From assembly GCF_027789125.1 (NCBI RefSeq), contig NZ_JAQFVF010000061.1, positions 62,001-126,000 on the forward strand: DNA of 64,000 nt, given 5' to 3'. A program made the translations under genes and the position numbers. The notes under the pieces were generated by a model. That model did no database searches. It had not been told where the DNA came from and worked only from the letters and a program-made list of their open reading frames with translations. Position 1 is the stretch's first letter, and each line of letters starts with the position of its first letter. Of the stretch, positions 1 to 7,866 are shown one piece after another. Origin of the DNA: Paenibacillus aestuarii (GTDB taxonomy: Bacteria; Bacillota; Bacilli; Paenibacillales; NBRC-103111).

Positions 1-80
1 TCGCGTTGTAGGAATGGGCGGAGTTTATCTAAAACCTCTAGGACTTCATCATAAATGACGTCTTTTGTTCTTTCAGACAT
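1..80 (-). CDS. yutI: NifU-like Fe-S scaffold protein (YutI type), partial
   Basis: Only the first 26 codons are inside the window; the gene runs off the left edge. The N-terminus reads MSERTKDVIYDEVLEVL followed by DKLRPFLQR. This matches the start of the short NifU C-terminal-domain proteins, in which a later CxxC binds an Fe-S cluster; that motif lies outside the window. The start at 80 follows an AGGAG site; an ATG at 89 in the same frame touches the ribosome site and is less likely. Its neighbours YuzB, an NDH-2-like enzyme and a HesB carrier are the usual company of YutI in Bacilli. Confidence 0.75.
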   Translation of the reverse strand, partial: MSERTKDVIYDEVLEVLDKLRPFLQR

Positions 81-179
81 TTGATTCATCTCCTTTCTTT
101 TATTATTATAGTACAATACTAAGTAAATGAAAATGGATTTCAACTGAATCTATAAATCATAAGGTGGAAATTTTTTATT

Positions 180-437
180 ATGAGACCTATTATTGAATTT
201 TGCGCAAGCAACATGCATCACGGCACTGATAAAGTGATGAAGACACTCGAACAAAACCCGGATTACGACGTGATCGAATACGGCTGCCTTGGCAATTGCG
301 GGCAGTGCTATATGGAGCCATACGCGCTGCTCAATGGTGAGATTATTGCAGCTCCTGACGCTGATCAGCTCCTTGAGCGCATACTTGGCAAGATCAAAGA
401 GATCGAAGCGATGTATGATCTTCTTGGAGACGATTGA
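180..437 (+). CDS. yuzB: YuzB family protein (DUF1450)
   Basis: This 85-residue protein has the YuzB/DUF1450 pattern: an N-terminal IIEFCASNMHHG stretch and a central cysteine cluster GCLGNCGQCY, which gives Cys at about 16, 39, 43 and 46. The family is small, cytosolic and of unknown function; the cysteines suggest metal or redox binding. It is divergent from the NifU-like gene and convergent with the NDH-2-like gene. The ribosome site AAGGTGG lies about 12 bases upstream. Confidence 0.85.
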   Translation: MRPIIEFCASNMHHGTDKVMKTLEQNPDYDVIEYGCLGNCGQCYMEPYALLNGEIIAAPDADQLLERILGKIKEIEAMYDLLGDD

Positions 438-464
438 TGCTGCGCGCAAGAGCAGCAAGCCGAA

Positions 465-1544
465 CTAGCCAAAATGACGCTTGGATTTCCACAGCACACC
501 GCTTTTGATGGCGCGGGCGATCTTGCCTGTCATTAACGTGCTTTTACCCATAATACCGAAGCCCATAATACCGAAGCCGCTCTTCTTGCCGAGTGAACCC
601 AGTGTTCCGCGAAGCTTGATTTTGCCCAGCTTCGGTGTTTCACCTTTCCAGATAGCGTGCATCACTTCAGCAATTTGCTTGCCTTGTGCCTGTGCCGCTT
701 GGGCGCTTGGAGAGAATGGCAGCGAAGCGCAATCGCCGACAACAAACACATCCGGATAGTCCGGGATTTGATGAAACTCATTGAGCACTACCCGGCCTTG
801 CTTGTCCTTAGGCACATTCAATGCCCGTACGATTGGATTAGGCTGGATGCCGGCTGTCCAGATCGTGATATCGGTTTTAATAATTTCTTCGTTGTTTTGC
901 AATTCTCCGCCGTCGATGCGGCAAAGAGAGACATTCGGGCGAAGCTCAATGTCATGTTCAACCATCCAACCACGCACATACTTCTGCAGATTGCTCGGGA
1001 ACGAAGACAGCAGGCTTGGTCCGCGGTCAATCAGCCGGATGTTCAAGTCGGATCTGCTTTCACGCAGCTCGGCTGCCATCTCCACGCCGCTCAAGCCGCC
1101 GCCAATAATGGAAACTTGACCATACGGTGCAATATCATTTACATATTGATATGTCTGGCGGGTTTGTCCGAGTGTTTGAATACTGAAGGTGTGATCTTCA
1201 GCTCCTGTAATTCCGTGATAGTTGTCCACACATCCGAGACCAATGGCTAACCAGTCATAAGACAGCGGTTCTTTATCAGCGAACAAAATTTGTTTATTGT
1301 CCATATCGACCGAGGTGACCTCGCCATAAGTAAGAATTAAGCGTGGATCAACCGGGTATTGCACGCGAATTTCCGTTTCTGCAATGGTGCCGGAAGCCAG
1401 CGCGTAGTACTCCGTCTTCAGCCCTTGGAACGGGCTGCGATCGATAAGCACCATCACTGTATCTTCCGGGAGATCCTTCTCCAGCATGTTCAAGGCTATG
1501 GTCAAACCGCCATAACCTCCTCCAAGAATGACAAACTTTTTCAT
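465..1544 (-). CDS. yutJ: NAD(P)/FAD-dependent oxidoreductase, NDH-2-like (YutJ type)
   Basis: The 359-residue protein starts KKFVILGGGYGGLTIAL, a Rossmann GxGxxG FAD site. It has a second dinucleotide site, SIIGGGLSGVEMAAEL, around residues 144-160, and a VFVVGDCASLP FAD-ribityl motif near 265-275. This is the two-Rossmann plan of type II NADH dehydrogenases, single-polypeptide quinone reductases on the inner membrane face. At 359 residues it is shorter than the classical Ndh at 28439 and corresponds to the YutJ subgroup, whose substrate is not established. Confidence 0.8.
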   Translation of the reverse strand: MKKFVILGGGYGGLTIALNMLEKDLPEDTVMVLIDRSPFQGLKTEYYALASGTIAETEIRVQYPVDPRLILTYGEVTSVDMDNKQILFADKEPLSYDWLAIGLGCVDNYHGITGAEDHTFSIQTLGQTRQTYQYVNDIAPYGQVSIIGGGLSGVEMAAELRESRSDLNIRLIDRGPSLLSSFPSNLQKYVRGWMVEHDIELRPNVSLCRIDGGELQNNEEIIKTDITIWTAGIQPNPIVRALNVPKDKQGRVVLNEFHQIPDYPDVFVVGDCASLPFSPSAQAAQAQGKQIAEVMHAIWKGETPKLGKIKLRGTLGSLGKKSGFGIMGFGIMGKSTLMTGKIARAIKSGVLWKSKRHFG

Positions 1545-1589
1545 TGCGCTCCTAATCCCTTCTAATCTTTATCTCTACGCATAGTATGA

Positions 1590-2690
1590 CTAATACACTT
1601 TGATTTCATTATAAAAGGTGTCTCGTTCCACAGGTACGCGTCCTGCGCCCTTAATCAGCCATACCAACTCGTCGCGAGTAAGGCCTTCCGGAGACAATGC
1701 GCCGGCCGCATGGGAGATGCGCTCTTTAACAATCGTACCGTGGGCATCGGAAGCGCCAAAAGCGAACGACAACTGGGTCAGCTTCACGCCGATATTAATA
1801 AAGTAAGCTTTCACATGTGGGAAATTGTCCAGCATCAAGCGGCTGATCGCCATCGTTTTCAGTTCGTCAAAAGCAGGTACGCGGCGTTTAATGCCCGCCG
1901 TTTTGCTGGCTGGCTGGATCGAGTTCGGGATGAAGACAAGGAAGCCTTGTGTCTCATCTTGCAGCTCGCGCAGCAGCATCATATGGCGAATCCGCTCTTC
2001 CATCGTCTCGATGGAGCCGTACAGCATCGTCGCATGGGTTTTCATACCGAGCTGATGCGCGTTGCGGTGTACGTCGAGCCATTCCTCGGAGGAAGCCTTC
2101 TCCACGCGCATTTTGTTCCGGTAACGCTCTGTCAGAATTTCAGCGCCGCCGCCAGGCAGGGTGGAGAGGCCGGCATCCATCAGTGTTTTCAGCACATCAC
2201 GGAAGCTGAGTCCGCTGATGCGGGAGAAAAACTCGATTTCAGCCGCGGTATGCGCTTTGATCGTAACGTTCGGGTAAGCCTTCTTCAACTGTCGTATGCC
2301 ATCGACATAGTACTCAAATGGCTTGTGCGGGTTGTGCCCTTGGCTGATATGAAACTCTCTGATCTCAGGGTGATAATGTTCCTGCACAAATTCCAGCATC
2401 TGCTCTGGCGTTAGTGTATATGCGCCTTCTTCGCCTTCATCCCGGCGGAAATGGCAAAACGCGCAGTGCTCTTCGCACACATTGGTGAAGTACAAGCTCA
2501 TATTTTGCACAAAATAAACCTTATTTCCGTTCAGTCGCGTGTTCACTACATTGGCTAATTGACCAATGGTTAGCAAATCGTCCGATTGGTACAAATAGAC
2601 CCCGTCTTCCAGAGATAACCGCTCGCCATGTTCCACTTTCTCGGCGATTTCGGCCATCCGTTTGTCTGGATTGGTGATGAGCATACTCAT
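1590..2690 (-). CDS. mqnE: Aminofutalosine synthase MqnE (radical SAM)
   Basis: MqnE joins a carboxyvinyl-oxybenzoate to S-adenosylmethionine to make aminofutalosine, an early step of the futalosine route to menaquinone. The 366-residue protein has the radical-SAM cluster CEEHCAFCHF (CxxxCxxC) near residue 68. Downstream are ISQGHNPHKPFEYYVDG and LPGGGAEIL, typical of the MqnE/MqnC/CofH group. The frame is open upstream to 2918, but the ATG at 2690 has AGGAGG eight bases before it and a family-like N-terminus, so it was chosen. MqnC is the main alternative; the GGGAE motif and length favour MqnE. Confidence 0.85.
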   Translation of the reverse strand: MSMLITNPDKRMAEIAEKVEHGERLSLEDGVYLYQSDDLLTIGQLANVVNTRLNGNKVYFVQNMSLYFTNVCEEHCAFCHFRRDEGEEGAYTLTPEQMLEFVQEHYHPEIREFHISQGHNPHKPFEYYVDGIRQLKKAYPNVTIKAHTAAEIEFFSRISGLSFRDVLKTLMDAGLSTLPGGGAEILTERYRNKMRVEKASSEEWLDVHRNAHQLGMKTHATMLYGSIETMEERIRHMMLLRELQDETQGFLVFIPNSIQPASKTAGIKRRVPAFDELKTMAISRLMLDNFPHVKAYFINIGVKLTQLSFAFGASDAHGTIVKERISHAAGALSPEGLTRDELVWLIKGAGRVPVERDTFYNEIKVY

Positions 2691-3014
2691 AATTCGTGCC
2701 TCCTTAGATTCAATTATGTCCATGCAAAATGGACGCATCCGTGGTGACCCGAACGAATGCATTCCTGATGTGAATGAGTCCTGCGCCTTTCTTCCGTTGC
2801 GGTACAGGAGATTCACCATGTTGTTGAAAAACGCACAAGCAATCCATCCTATTATAAACCTACTGATAAGGACGGGCAACCTATATACCGCGATTAACAG
2901 ACAATCGCCACAATTCAACGGATGTCCAACTTTATATGGAGAAACATATTCCCAATATTGGCTTATTCCTGTATACTAGTCCAATGTGATAACGTGTGCA
3001 AAGGTGAATAAAAC

Positions 3015-3194
3015 GTGCTACATACTTTCGTGACCGAACCACAGGAACGATTGATTTTGGAAATCGAACGACTCAGGGAACAGATGGTTACTTTAGGTAA
3101 CACGTATGGCTTACTTCATCCTGAGGTTCAACACTGCAGCAGACAGTTGGACGAGCTGTTATTGCAGTATTATGAGATTCGGCGAAGCCGATAA
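3015..3194 (+). CDS. Spo0E-like aspartyl-phosphate phosphatase
   Basis: A 59-residue protein starting at GTG 3015 behind AAAGGTG. Residues 15-50 read as the Spo0E fold: ILEIERLREQMVTLG, then a short turn with HPEV, then CSRQLDELLLQYY. It contains the family signature SxxLD (SRQLD), in which the Asp lies at the catalytic site that removes phosphate from Spo0A~P. Spo0E relatives are two-helix proteins of 50-90 residues. It probably restrains entry into sporulation. It stands alone in front of the HesB gene. Confidence 0.8.
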   Translation: MLHTFVTEPQERLILEIERLREQMVTLGNTYGLLHPEVQHCSRQLDELLLQYYEIRRSR

Positions 3195-3317
3195 AGCTGA
3201 CCTGTGTCAGCGCCCTTGAGCAATCTCTCGAAGAGGAGTATACTTAATAGTAAGCATGAAGATTAAAGTGCTTATGAAAACGTTTTTCAGGGAAAAACGC
3301 TTAGGAGGGATTCTCAT

Positions 3318-3680
3318 ATGATTAAGATCAGCGAACCAGCTTGTGATAAAATTAAGGAGCTCCTTGCCTCTGAAGAAACACCGAACTTATTCCTGCGTCT
3401 TGGTGTCAAAGCAGGAGGTTGCAGCGGCTTTTCTTATGGCATGGGCTTCGATAACGAGCAAATCGATACCGATAAAGAAATGAACTTCAACGGACTGAAG
3501 GTCGTTGTGGATGAGGAAAGCGCCAAGTATTTGTACGGCGTCGAGATCGACTTCGAAGACAAAGGCATGGGCGGGGGCTTCACCATCAACAACCCGAACG
3601 CCGTAGCTTCCTGCGGATGCGGTCAGTCGTTCCGTACAAAGGAAGAGGATGCGGTTTTGGCGCAGCCTTGTGAGGATTAA
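3318..3680 (+). CDS. erpA: HesB/IscA-type iron-sulfur carrier; target gene of the integrated element
   Basis: This 120-residue A-type carrier passes Fe-S clusters to apoproteins. It has the three conserved cysteines: C35 in the GGCSGFSYG motif and the C-terminal pair in SCGCGQSF (about 100 and 102). Length and N-terminus are normal for the family (YutM in Bacillus). The start has AGGAGGG nine bases upstream. A small perfect hairpin (CGTTTTTC/GAAAAACG) lies just before the ribosome site. The last 103 bases of the gene are the left attachment repeat, so the integrated element sits exactly at the 3' end and the coding sequence is preserved. Confidence 0.9.
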   Translation: MIKISEPACDKIKELLASEETPNLFLRLGVKAGGCSGFSYGMGFDNEQIDTDKEMNFNGLKVVVDEESAKYLYGVEIDFEDKGMGGGFTINNPNAVASCGCGQSFRTKEEDAVLAQPCED

Positions 3681-3681
3681 G
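3578..3681 (+). repeat. Left attachment repeat (attL side), 104 bp
   Basis: Identical base for base to 23829-23932, with mismatches starting immediately outside both ends (3577/23828 and 3682/23933). It covers the last 103 bases of the HesB coding sequence including the stop codon, plus one base. The crossover point lies somewhere within it. Confidence 0.95.
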
Positions 3682-3705
3682 CGTTAAATCAACGTTTTTA
3701 GCTTC

Positions 3706-3775
3706 GTTGACCTAATCGGTGGCCTAGACGTTGCCTAAACGTTAGCCGATGCGGTGGATTGCGGATTGTATCGAT
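3706..3775 (+). promoter_or_regulatory. Left-end integrase arm-type repeats
   Basis: GTTGACCTA at 3706-3714 and GCCTAAACGTTAGCCG at 3733-3748 recur in direct orientation at the right end (23786-23794 and 23807-23821, the latter one base shorter). GGATTGCGGATTGTATCGAT at 3756-3775 recurs inverted at 23748-23767 with one mismatch. Repeats near both att cores, just inside the element, are what tyrosine integrases and accessory factors bind; that role is inferred. Confidence 0.6.
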
Positions 3776-3851
3776 AAAACAGCGGATTAACAACCGTGCG
3801 ATACGTACAATAACAACCCTTAAATTGGCGTTTCAGGGTTGTGGATTACGG

Positions 3852-3900
3852 ACCTCCTGACGGATATTCTACGCGAATATTCTTTGGGAGGTTTTTTATT
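3852..3900 (+). promoter_or_regulatory. Hairpin that contains the integrase ribosome site
   Basis: ACCTCC (3852-3857) pairs with GGAGGT (3887-3892). An inner GATATTC/GAATATT stem closes a small TACGC loop, and T-rich sequence follows. It can be read as an intrinsic terminator stopping HesB transcripts or as a structure hiding the GGGAGGT ribosome site of the integrase. A second hairpin, ACAACCCT/AGGGTTGT, lies just upstream (about 3813-3842). Confidence 0.6.
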
Positions 3901-4938
3901 TTGACGCTAAAAAAGAAAGAACGGAGAGTTCCGGTTGGAGCTCGCACGAATGTTCAGGAGTTTCCGCGGCTAACATTTGATCATGCGCTGGATCTTGTAA
4001 TGAGTGCAAAAAGATCGGAAGGTGTACGCGATCGAACGCTTATAGATTACGAGAAACATTACGGTTACTTTTTGAAATGGCTGAATAACGCGTATCCGGA
4101 CGTTGAGTTCATTGGTGACATCACAACGGGAATGATACGCGATCACATCAATTTCATGCGCTATGATGCGATTAGGTACGAAGGGCATGCGTATATTCCA
4201 ACGGAAAAGCAGCGCGTAGGATTATCGGATACGACCGTCAACATCCGGATCAGAACGTTAAAGGCTATATTTAACCAACTGCAGAAGGACGAGCTTATCG
4301 AGGGGAGTCCGCTCAATAACATTAAAACTCTTAAGCAAGATATCGATTTGACGAACTGCTTAACGGACGACGAGGTTAAAGCGATATTAGCGCAGCCAAA
4401 CCAGAGAGATTATGTAGGCTACCGGGATTATGTCGCGATCATGTGGATGTTGGACGCAGGCTTGAGGATTTCGGAGTTATTGAGCTTACGAATTAGCGAT
4501 ATCGACTTTCAAACGCGATTTGTTACATTACCCGGCGACCGTTCCAAGAATCGCCGGCCGAGACTTATTCCATTCTCCCCGCAAGTAGCGAAGCTTACGT
4601 TAAACGTGATAGAAGAAAATCGGCAACACTTTACGACGGAGCGCATCTTTATGTCGTCTTTCGGGGAACCACTTGGCGCGAATCAGTTTAATAAGCGGTT
4701 AAAATATTACGGCCAAAAAGCCGGAATAACCGCGGCTAAGATGACTGCGCACGTGTATCGCCATACTTGGGCGAAGAATATGATTCTTAATGGCTGCGAT
4801 CCGTTTACGCTGCAAAAGATGGGAGGCTGGGCTGATATCCGGACCATGCGGCGATATATTCAAATGGACACATCGGAGATGCGGAACAGTCACGATTTAT
4901 ATTCCCCGGCCAATAAGTTCGTGAAAAAGCGTATATAA
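3901..4938 (+). CDS. int: Tyrosine recombinase / integrase
   Basis: This 345-residue tyrosine recombinase would integrate and excise the element at the HesB 3' end. An N-terminal SAM-like core-binding domain (about 20-130) is followed by the catalytic domain. Visible catalytic residues are R189 (GLRISELL), K in DRSKN near 222, H284 and R287 in HVYRHTW, W310 in MGGWADI and Y319 in RRYIQM. TTG 3901 was chosen because GGGAGGT lies eight bases upstream; the frame is open back to a GTG at 3841. Its location next to the left repeat fits its job. Confidence 0.93.
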   Translation: MTLKKKERRVPVGARTNVQEFPRLTFDHALDLVMSAKRSEGVRDRTLIDYEKHYGYFLKWLNNAYPDVEFIGDITTGMIRDHINFMRYDAIRYEGHAYIPTEKQRVGLSDTTVNIRIRTLKAIFNQLQKDELIEGSPLNNIKTLKQDIDLTNCLTDDEVKAILAQPNQRDYVGYRDYVAIMWMLDAGLRISELLSLRISDIDFQTRFVTLPGDRSKNRRPRLIPFSPQVAKLTLNVIEENRQHFTTERIFMSSFGEPLGANQFNKRLKYYGQKAGITAAKMTAHVYRHTWAKNMILNGCDPFTLQKMGGWADIRTMRRYIQMDTSEMRNSHDLYSPANKFVKKRI

Positions 4939-4955
4939 CAAATTTCAATAAAAAG

Positions 4956-4990
4956 AAAAGCGCAAGCCTACCGTTGGCTTAGCGCTTTTT
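4956..4990. terminator. Bidirectional terminator after int
   Basis: AAAAGCGCAAGCC and GGCTTAGCGCTTTTT form a long stem with one bulge and a TACCGTT loop, T-rich on both strands. It also overlaps the 3' end of the convergent gene at 4968. Confidence 0.8.
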
Positions 4991-5354
4991 CTGCTCTATG
5001 CGTATATTTACCGAGCAACTCGCTAAGTTCCGTTCTGGCGATTACGCGCGGTATCGCAAGCTCGTATTCGCGGCCACGGCATAGATAGCGGTAGTGCAGC
5101 GCGCCGTCATTCTTCGGATCGTCCCATACGCGAATATTTAACGATCGGAGCGCTTTGCGGACCTCGGTTAAGTCCGCCTGGATTTCATTGATGATGTGCT
5201 GCGAAGTCCGTATGAACAATTCGTCAAGTACACCGGTCGGGTCCGCTTTGATGTCGCGGATACTTTTTTCGACCATCGTGGTCAGAAACGGTAGCATGAT
5301 GTACTGGCGGATGAAAAGCGTTTCGACTTCGTTTGGCGTAGTTGTATTAGTCAT
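4968..5354 (-). CDS. Conserved hypothetical protein of the element
   Basis: A 128-residue, mostly helical protein with no family I recognise. Visible features are a hydrophobic IRQYIMLPFLTTMVEKSI segment near residues 15-35, a helical middle (HIINEIQADLTEVRKAL) and a C-terminal YLCRGREYELAIPRVI strand-rich part ending in a basic helix. ATG 5354 was chosen because GGAGG lies about ten bases upstream; the frame extends to 5390. It is convergent with int. It could be a DNA-binding or excision accessory protein, but nothing in the sequence proves this. Confidence 0.6.
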   Translation of the reverse strand: MTNTTTPNEVETLFIRQYIMLPFLTTMVEKSIRDIKADPTGVLDELFIRTSQHIINEIQADLTEVRKALRSLNIRVWDDPKNDGALHYRYLCRGREYELAIPRVIARTELSELLGKYTHRAEKALSQR

Positions 5355-5448
5355 GGTGTTGCTCAGCCTCCAAGGAAAACGTACGAACATTAGTTTGTAT
5401 AAATTATATCGCGGTAGGGATTCATAATCAACGTTGAGTTGGGGTTAG

Positions 5449-5478
5449 TTTACGCAATCAAAAGTGATATGCTACAAT
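5449..5478 (+). promoter_or_regulatory. Predicted promoter for the 29-aa gene
   Basis: TTTACG at 5449-5454 and TACAAT at 5473-5478, 18 bases apart, with a GAGGAGGT ribosome site 14 bases further on. The -35 match is moderate. Confidence 0.45.
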
Positions 5479-5500
5479 GTCGCGTAGAGGAGGTGGCAGC

Positions 5501-5590
5501 ATGAAGAAACAACGATATTCACAGAATATGGTATCGCACACAGGTCAACATAGCACTAATCAAATCACACGTAAAATTAACGAACATTGA
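5501..5590 (+). CDS. Small 29-residue basic peptide
   Basis: MKKQRYSQNMVSHTGQHSTN followed by QITRKINEH, read from ATG 5501 behind a near-perfect GAGGAGGT site and followed directly by an intrinsic terminator. Promoter, ribosome site, short frame and terminator in 180 bases make a convincing small transcription unit. No family is recognised. It may be a regulatory peptide, or only the leader of the unit. Confidence 0.55.
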   Translation: MKKQRYSQNMVSHTGQHSTNQITRKINEH

Positions 5591-5592
5591 CG

Positions 5593-5630
5593 AAACCGTC
5601 CACGCAAATATGCGCAGGGCGGTTTTATTG
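5593..5630 (+). terminator. Intrinsic terminator after the 29-aa gene
   Basis: AAACCGTCC pairs with GGGCGGTTT (nine pairs, one G-T), followed by TATTGTTTT. Confidence 0.75.
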
Positions 5631-5653
5631 TTTTCATGGGAGGAGAAGAGAAT

Positions 5654-5887
5654 ATGGGAAAGAAGAAGGCAATTGAAGTAATAGAAGTAGAGAATAACGA
5701 GGGTGATTCCCCGATAATTAAATCTGATGAGGGGAAGCTCGTTAAGAAAACGTTTATGATTCAAAAAAAACTGCTTGATAAAATCATGGCCGCTATGCTT
5801 GAAGCGGAACGAGGGGAACAAACTAGAATAATTAACAAGGCACTAAAACAGTATTTTAGTAAACGCAAAAAGAAAAAAAGTAAATAA
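5654..5887 (+). CDS. Ribbon-helix-helix-like DNA-binding protein
   Basis: A 77-residue protein with an acidic N-terminus. Its C-terminal half (about 38-70) reads as a short strand KKTFMIQ followed by two helices, KLLDKIMAAMLEAERGEQ and TRIINKALKQYF, the pattern of Arc/CopG ribbon-helix-helix proteins. It ends in a lysine tail. ATG 5654 has GGGAGGAGA upstream. A terminator follows at once, so it is a single-gene unit. It may be a partition-type or transcription regulator of the element; no toxin partner is adjacent. Confidence 0.6.
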   Translation: MGKKKAIEVIEVENNEGDSPIIKSDEGKLVKKTFMIQKKLLDKIMAAMLEAERGEQTRIINKALKQYFSKRKKKKSK

Positions 5888-5900
5888 TTAACAAAATAAA

Positions 5901-5946
5901 AACGCCAGATAACGGAGGAAATTCTGCTATGCTGGCATTTTTTTTA
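5901..5946 (+). terminator. Intrinsic terminator
   Basis: GCCAG and CTGGC arms flank a partly paired interior and are followed by a run of eight T. Confidence 0.65.
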
Positions 5947-6138
5947 CCACGAACATAATCCACATACTTATACGTGTCCACCGCGTATGTTTGCGTCACT
6001 TTATCGTTAACTTTCTCGGTTGAATCGTCGAATTAAGCCGTTCTCAACGTGCACAGGAAGGATATGCGTATTATCCCACTAGTTCCCGCCTCTACACGTA
6101 TAAACCATCGCGGTATAATTACGGTAGAGGTGTTAACT

Positions 6139-7020
6139 ATGGCTACACAAGCATCTACCAATCTACCGGCATTTATATCGCCGATGTTACTCGAAACAGC
6201 GAAAGAACCATTTGATAGCGATGATTACATATTCGAGCCGAAAATCGATGGTCATCGCTTAATACTTTCACGTACAAACGGTCTTACACGTCTATTTACG
6301 CGCAATAACAATGACTGCACTCATCAATATCCAGAATTACTAGCGGTTCCATTTACTGAAGATATTTTACTCGACGGTGAGGTAGCATGCGTTAGCCCGG
6401 AAACAGGCGCAATATGCTTCGAATCCGTTATGGAGCGATTTTCAGCTAAGAAAGCTGACAAGATACGGAGGCTCTCGGAAAAATTACCGGCTAACTACAT
6501 TGTATTTGATATCCTTCGCTATAAGGGCGAAGATTTGCGCGGTCTACCGCTCGAACAGCGCAAGAAAATTCTATCGTCGATCGTGTTCCCGCAGAATTCA
6601 CTTATCGCTAAAATTCCGTATTTTGACGGGACCGGTATTGCGCTATACAAAAATATCGAGGCGCAGGGCATGGAAGGTATCGTCGCGAAACGGAAAGACA
6701 GCACGTATGTCAGTAGCCGATCAAGCGCCTGGCTTAAAATAATTAACTGGACATATACCGACGTTTACATCATGGGCTATTCGAAAGGAGAGTTCGGATG
6801 GCTTGCCGCTAATGAACGACTTGAACCGATCGGAGTTATAGAGTTAGGCGTTACACCGGCGCAGCGCAAGGCGTTTAACAGCGTCAAGGACCATCTTAAA
6901 AGGGTTGAGGACGATGAATACGTCTATTTGCGACCTGAGCTCAAGGCTCGCGTAAAAATCCGCAACTGGACGCGTAGAGGACAGCTTCGATCGCCCGCGT
7001 TCGTGGACTTCGTAATTTAA
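6139..7020 (+). CDS. ATP-dependent DNA ligase
   Basis: This 293-residue ligase seals nicks by the lysine-AMP mechanism. Motif I is EPKIDGHR with the adenylated lysine at K35. Motif III (ILLDGEVACV), motif IV (EGIVAKRKDS) and motif V (SAWLKII) follow, and a C-terminal OB-like region (about 205-293) includes VIELGVTPAQR. Size and layout match the LigB/YoqV-type ligases of Bacillus phages such as SPbeta and the LigD ligase domain. ATG 6139 was chosen over the upstream open frame because AGAGGTG precedes it. Together with the primase at 10093 it suggests the element carries its own replication or repair enzymes. No Ku gene is visible. Confidence 0.92.
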   Translation: MATQASTNLPAFISPMLLETAKEPFDSDDYIFEPKIDGHRLILSRTNGLTRLFTRNNNDCTHQYPELLAVPFTEDILLDGEVACVSPETGAICFESVMERFSAKKADKIRRLSEKLPANYIVFDILRYKGEDLRGLPLEQRKKILSSIVFPQNSLIAKIPYFDGTGIALYKNIEAQGMEGIVAKRKDSTYVSSRSSAWLKIINWTYTDVYIMGYSKGEFGWLAANERLEPIGVIELGVTPAQRKAFNSVKDHLKRVEDDEYVYLRPELKARVKIRNWTRRGQLRSPAFVDFVI

Positions 7021-7188
7021 ACAGGGGAGGTAAAGTGCCCTCAAATATTAAACGGGACTTGCATTATGTACGAGCCGGTCTGAATACGCTAAATAGTGCG
7101 CTAGGGCACATAAAGCAGTGCCCGTACGCGTCGGCCCCGAGCGTTACCGGAGGTATGCACGTTAAACAGAATACGTTAAACATTCCGC

Positions 7189-7223
7189 GCCTTGTCCGAT
7201 TAAACATCGGGCGGGCTTTTTTA
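7189..7223 (+). terminator. Intrinsic terminator
   Basis: CTTGTCCGAT pairs with ATCGGGCGGG (several G-T pairs) around a TAAAC loop, followed by CTTTTTTATTT. It lies inside an open frame that begins at GTG 7035 behind GGGGAGGT, so a short peptide may be translated upstream of it. Confidence 0.65.
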
Positions 7224-7295
7224 TTTCGTTGTCATACTCAGGTGATTAGCGCATATTGTTTACCATCAGGAGTTAAACGAATGGAGGTAATCGAT

Positions 7296-7574
7296 GTGCA
7301 ACGTAAATTTATAGCATTCCGACTTCGTGAGGAAGCGGATTCCGATATCATAGCTGCAGTTCAAAACATTACATCAAATAACACCTTATCCGCGATTTGT
7401 CGTGAGGGGCTGCGCAGAGTATTGAATCTCAAATTAGAAGAACGTGGCCCTGATTCGATCGAGATGAATATTAGCGGGAGACGCGAAGATAAGCAGTCGG
7501 AAATTTTTCAGCCACTGGTAACGGTTAAGTCGAAGCCGTTTATTCCGCAAAAGAACGGAGACGGTGTGCGATGA
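7296..7574 (+). CDS. Small RHH-like regulator, first gene of a three-gene unit
   Basis: This 92-residue protein begins MQRKFIAFRLREEADSD, a strand then helix, and continues with NTLSAICREGLRRVL. That is the ribbon-helix-helix layout seen in plasmid and phage regulators. GTG 7296 has GGAGGT ten bases upstream. The same frame is open back to GTG 7035, which also has a good site, but a terminator at 7189-7223 lies between. Its stop overlaps the start of the next gene (GTGCGATGA), so they are translationally coupled. Confidence 0.55.
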   Translation: MQRKFIAFRLREEADSDIIAAVQNITSNNTLSAICREGLRRVLNLKLEERGPDSIEMNISGRREDKQSEIFQPLVTVKSKPFIPQKNGDGVR

Positions 7575-7849
7575 AAGGGATTAACTATTACACTTGCGTT
7601 CGGTATACGGAGGAGGAAGTACAACGATTGCGCGTGATCACTCGCTGGGATCTATGCAAGTTGCGCCGACGGGCGTGGGGAAACATGAATCAAGAAGAGT
7701 ACGCGGAGCAATGTGAAGTGTCCGTAGCTGTAATACAGAGACTAGAATCGAGAGAACCGTATAATCCAGCGTGGAGAAGCGAGCAATACGAAAAAATTCT
7801 CGGGGTAACGATGGATTTTGTAATGGATCACGTTGACTGGCCAAAATAA
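7571..7849 (+). CDS. HTH protein with a TRWDL motif (paralog 1)
   Basis: A 92-residue protein. After ITRWDLCKLRRRAW at about 25-38 comes MNQEEYAEQCEVSVAVIQRL, which reads as a Cro/C1-type helix-turn-helix. The next gene repeats the same block (TRWDL, K, RRR, then HTH ending in RLES), so the two are tandem paralogs. It overlaps the preceding gene by four bases. Probably a DNA-binding regulator; its partner and site are unknown. Confidence 0.6.
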   Translation: MKGINYYTCVRYTEEEVQRLRVITRWDLCKLRRRAWGNMNQEEYAEQCEVSVAVIQRLESREPYNPAWRSEQYEKILGVTMDFVMDHVDWPK

Positions 7850-7866
7850 CGGGGAGGGAATATGTG

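Noticed and set aside
1710..2414. 234-codon frame antisense to mqnE
   Set aside because: It mirrors a strongly supported radical-SAM gene and has no independent start signals.
7035..7295. N-terminal extension of the RHH-like gene from GTG 7035
   Set aside because: The site GGGGAGGT is good, but an intrinsic terminator at 7189-7223 lies within the extension and its sequence looks non-coding. A short separate peptide is possible, so it is only mentioned.
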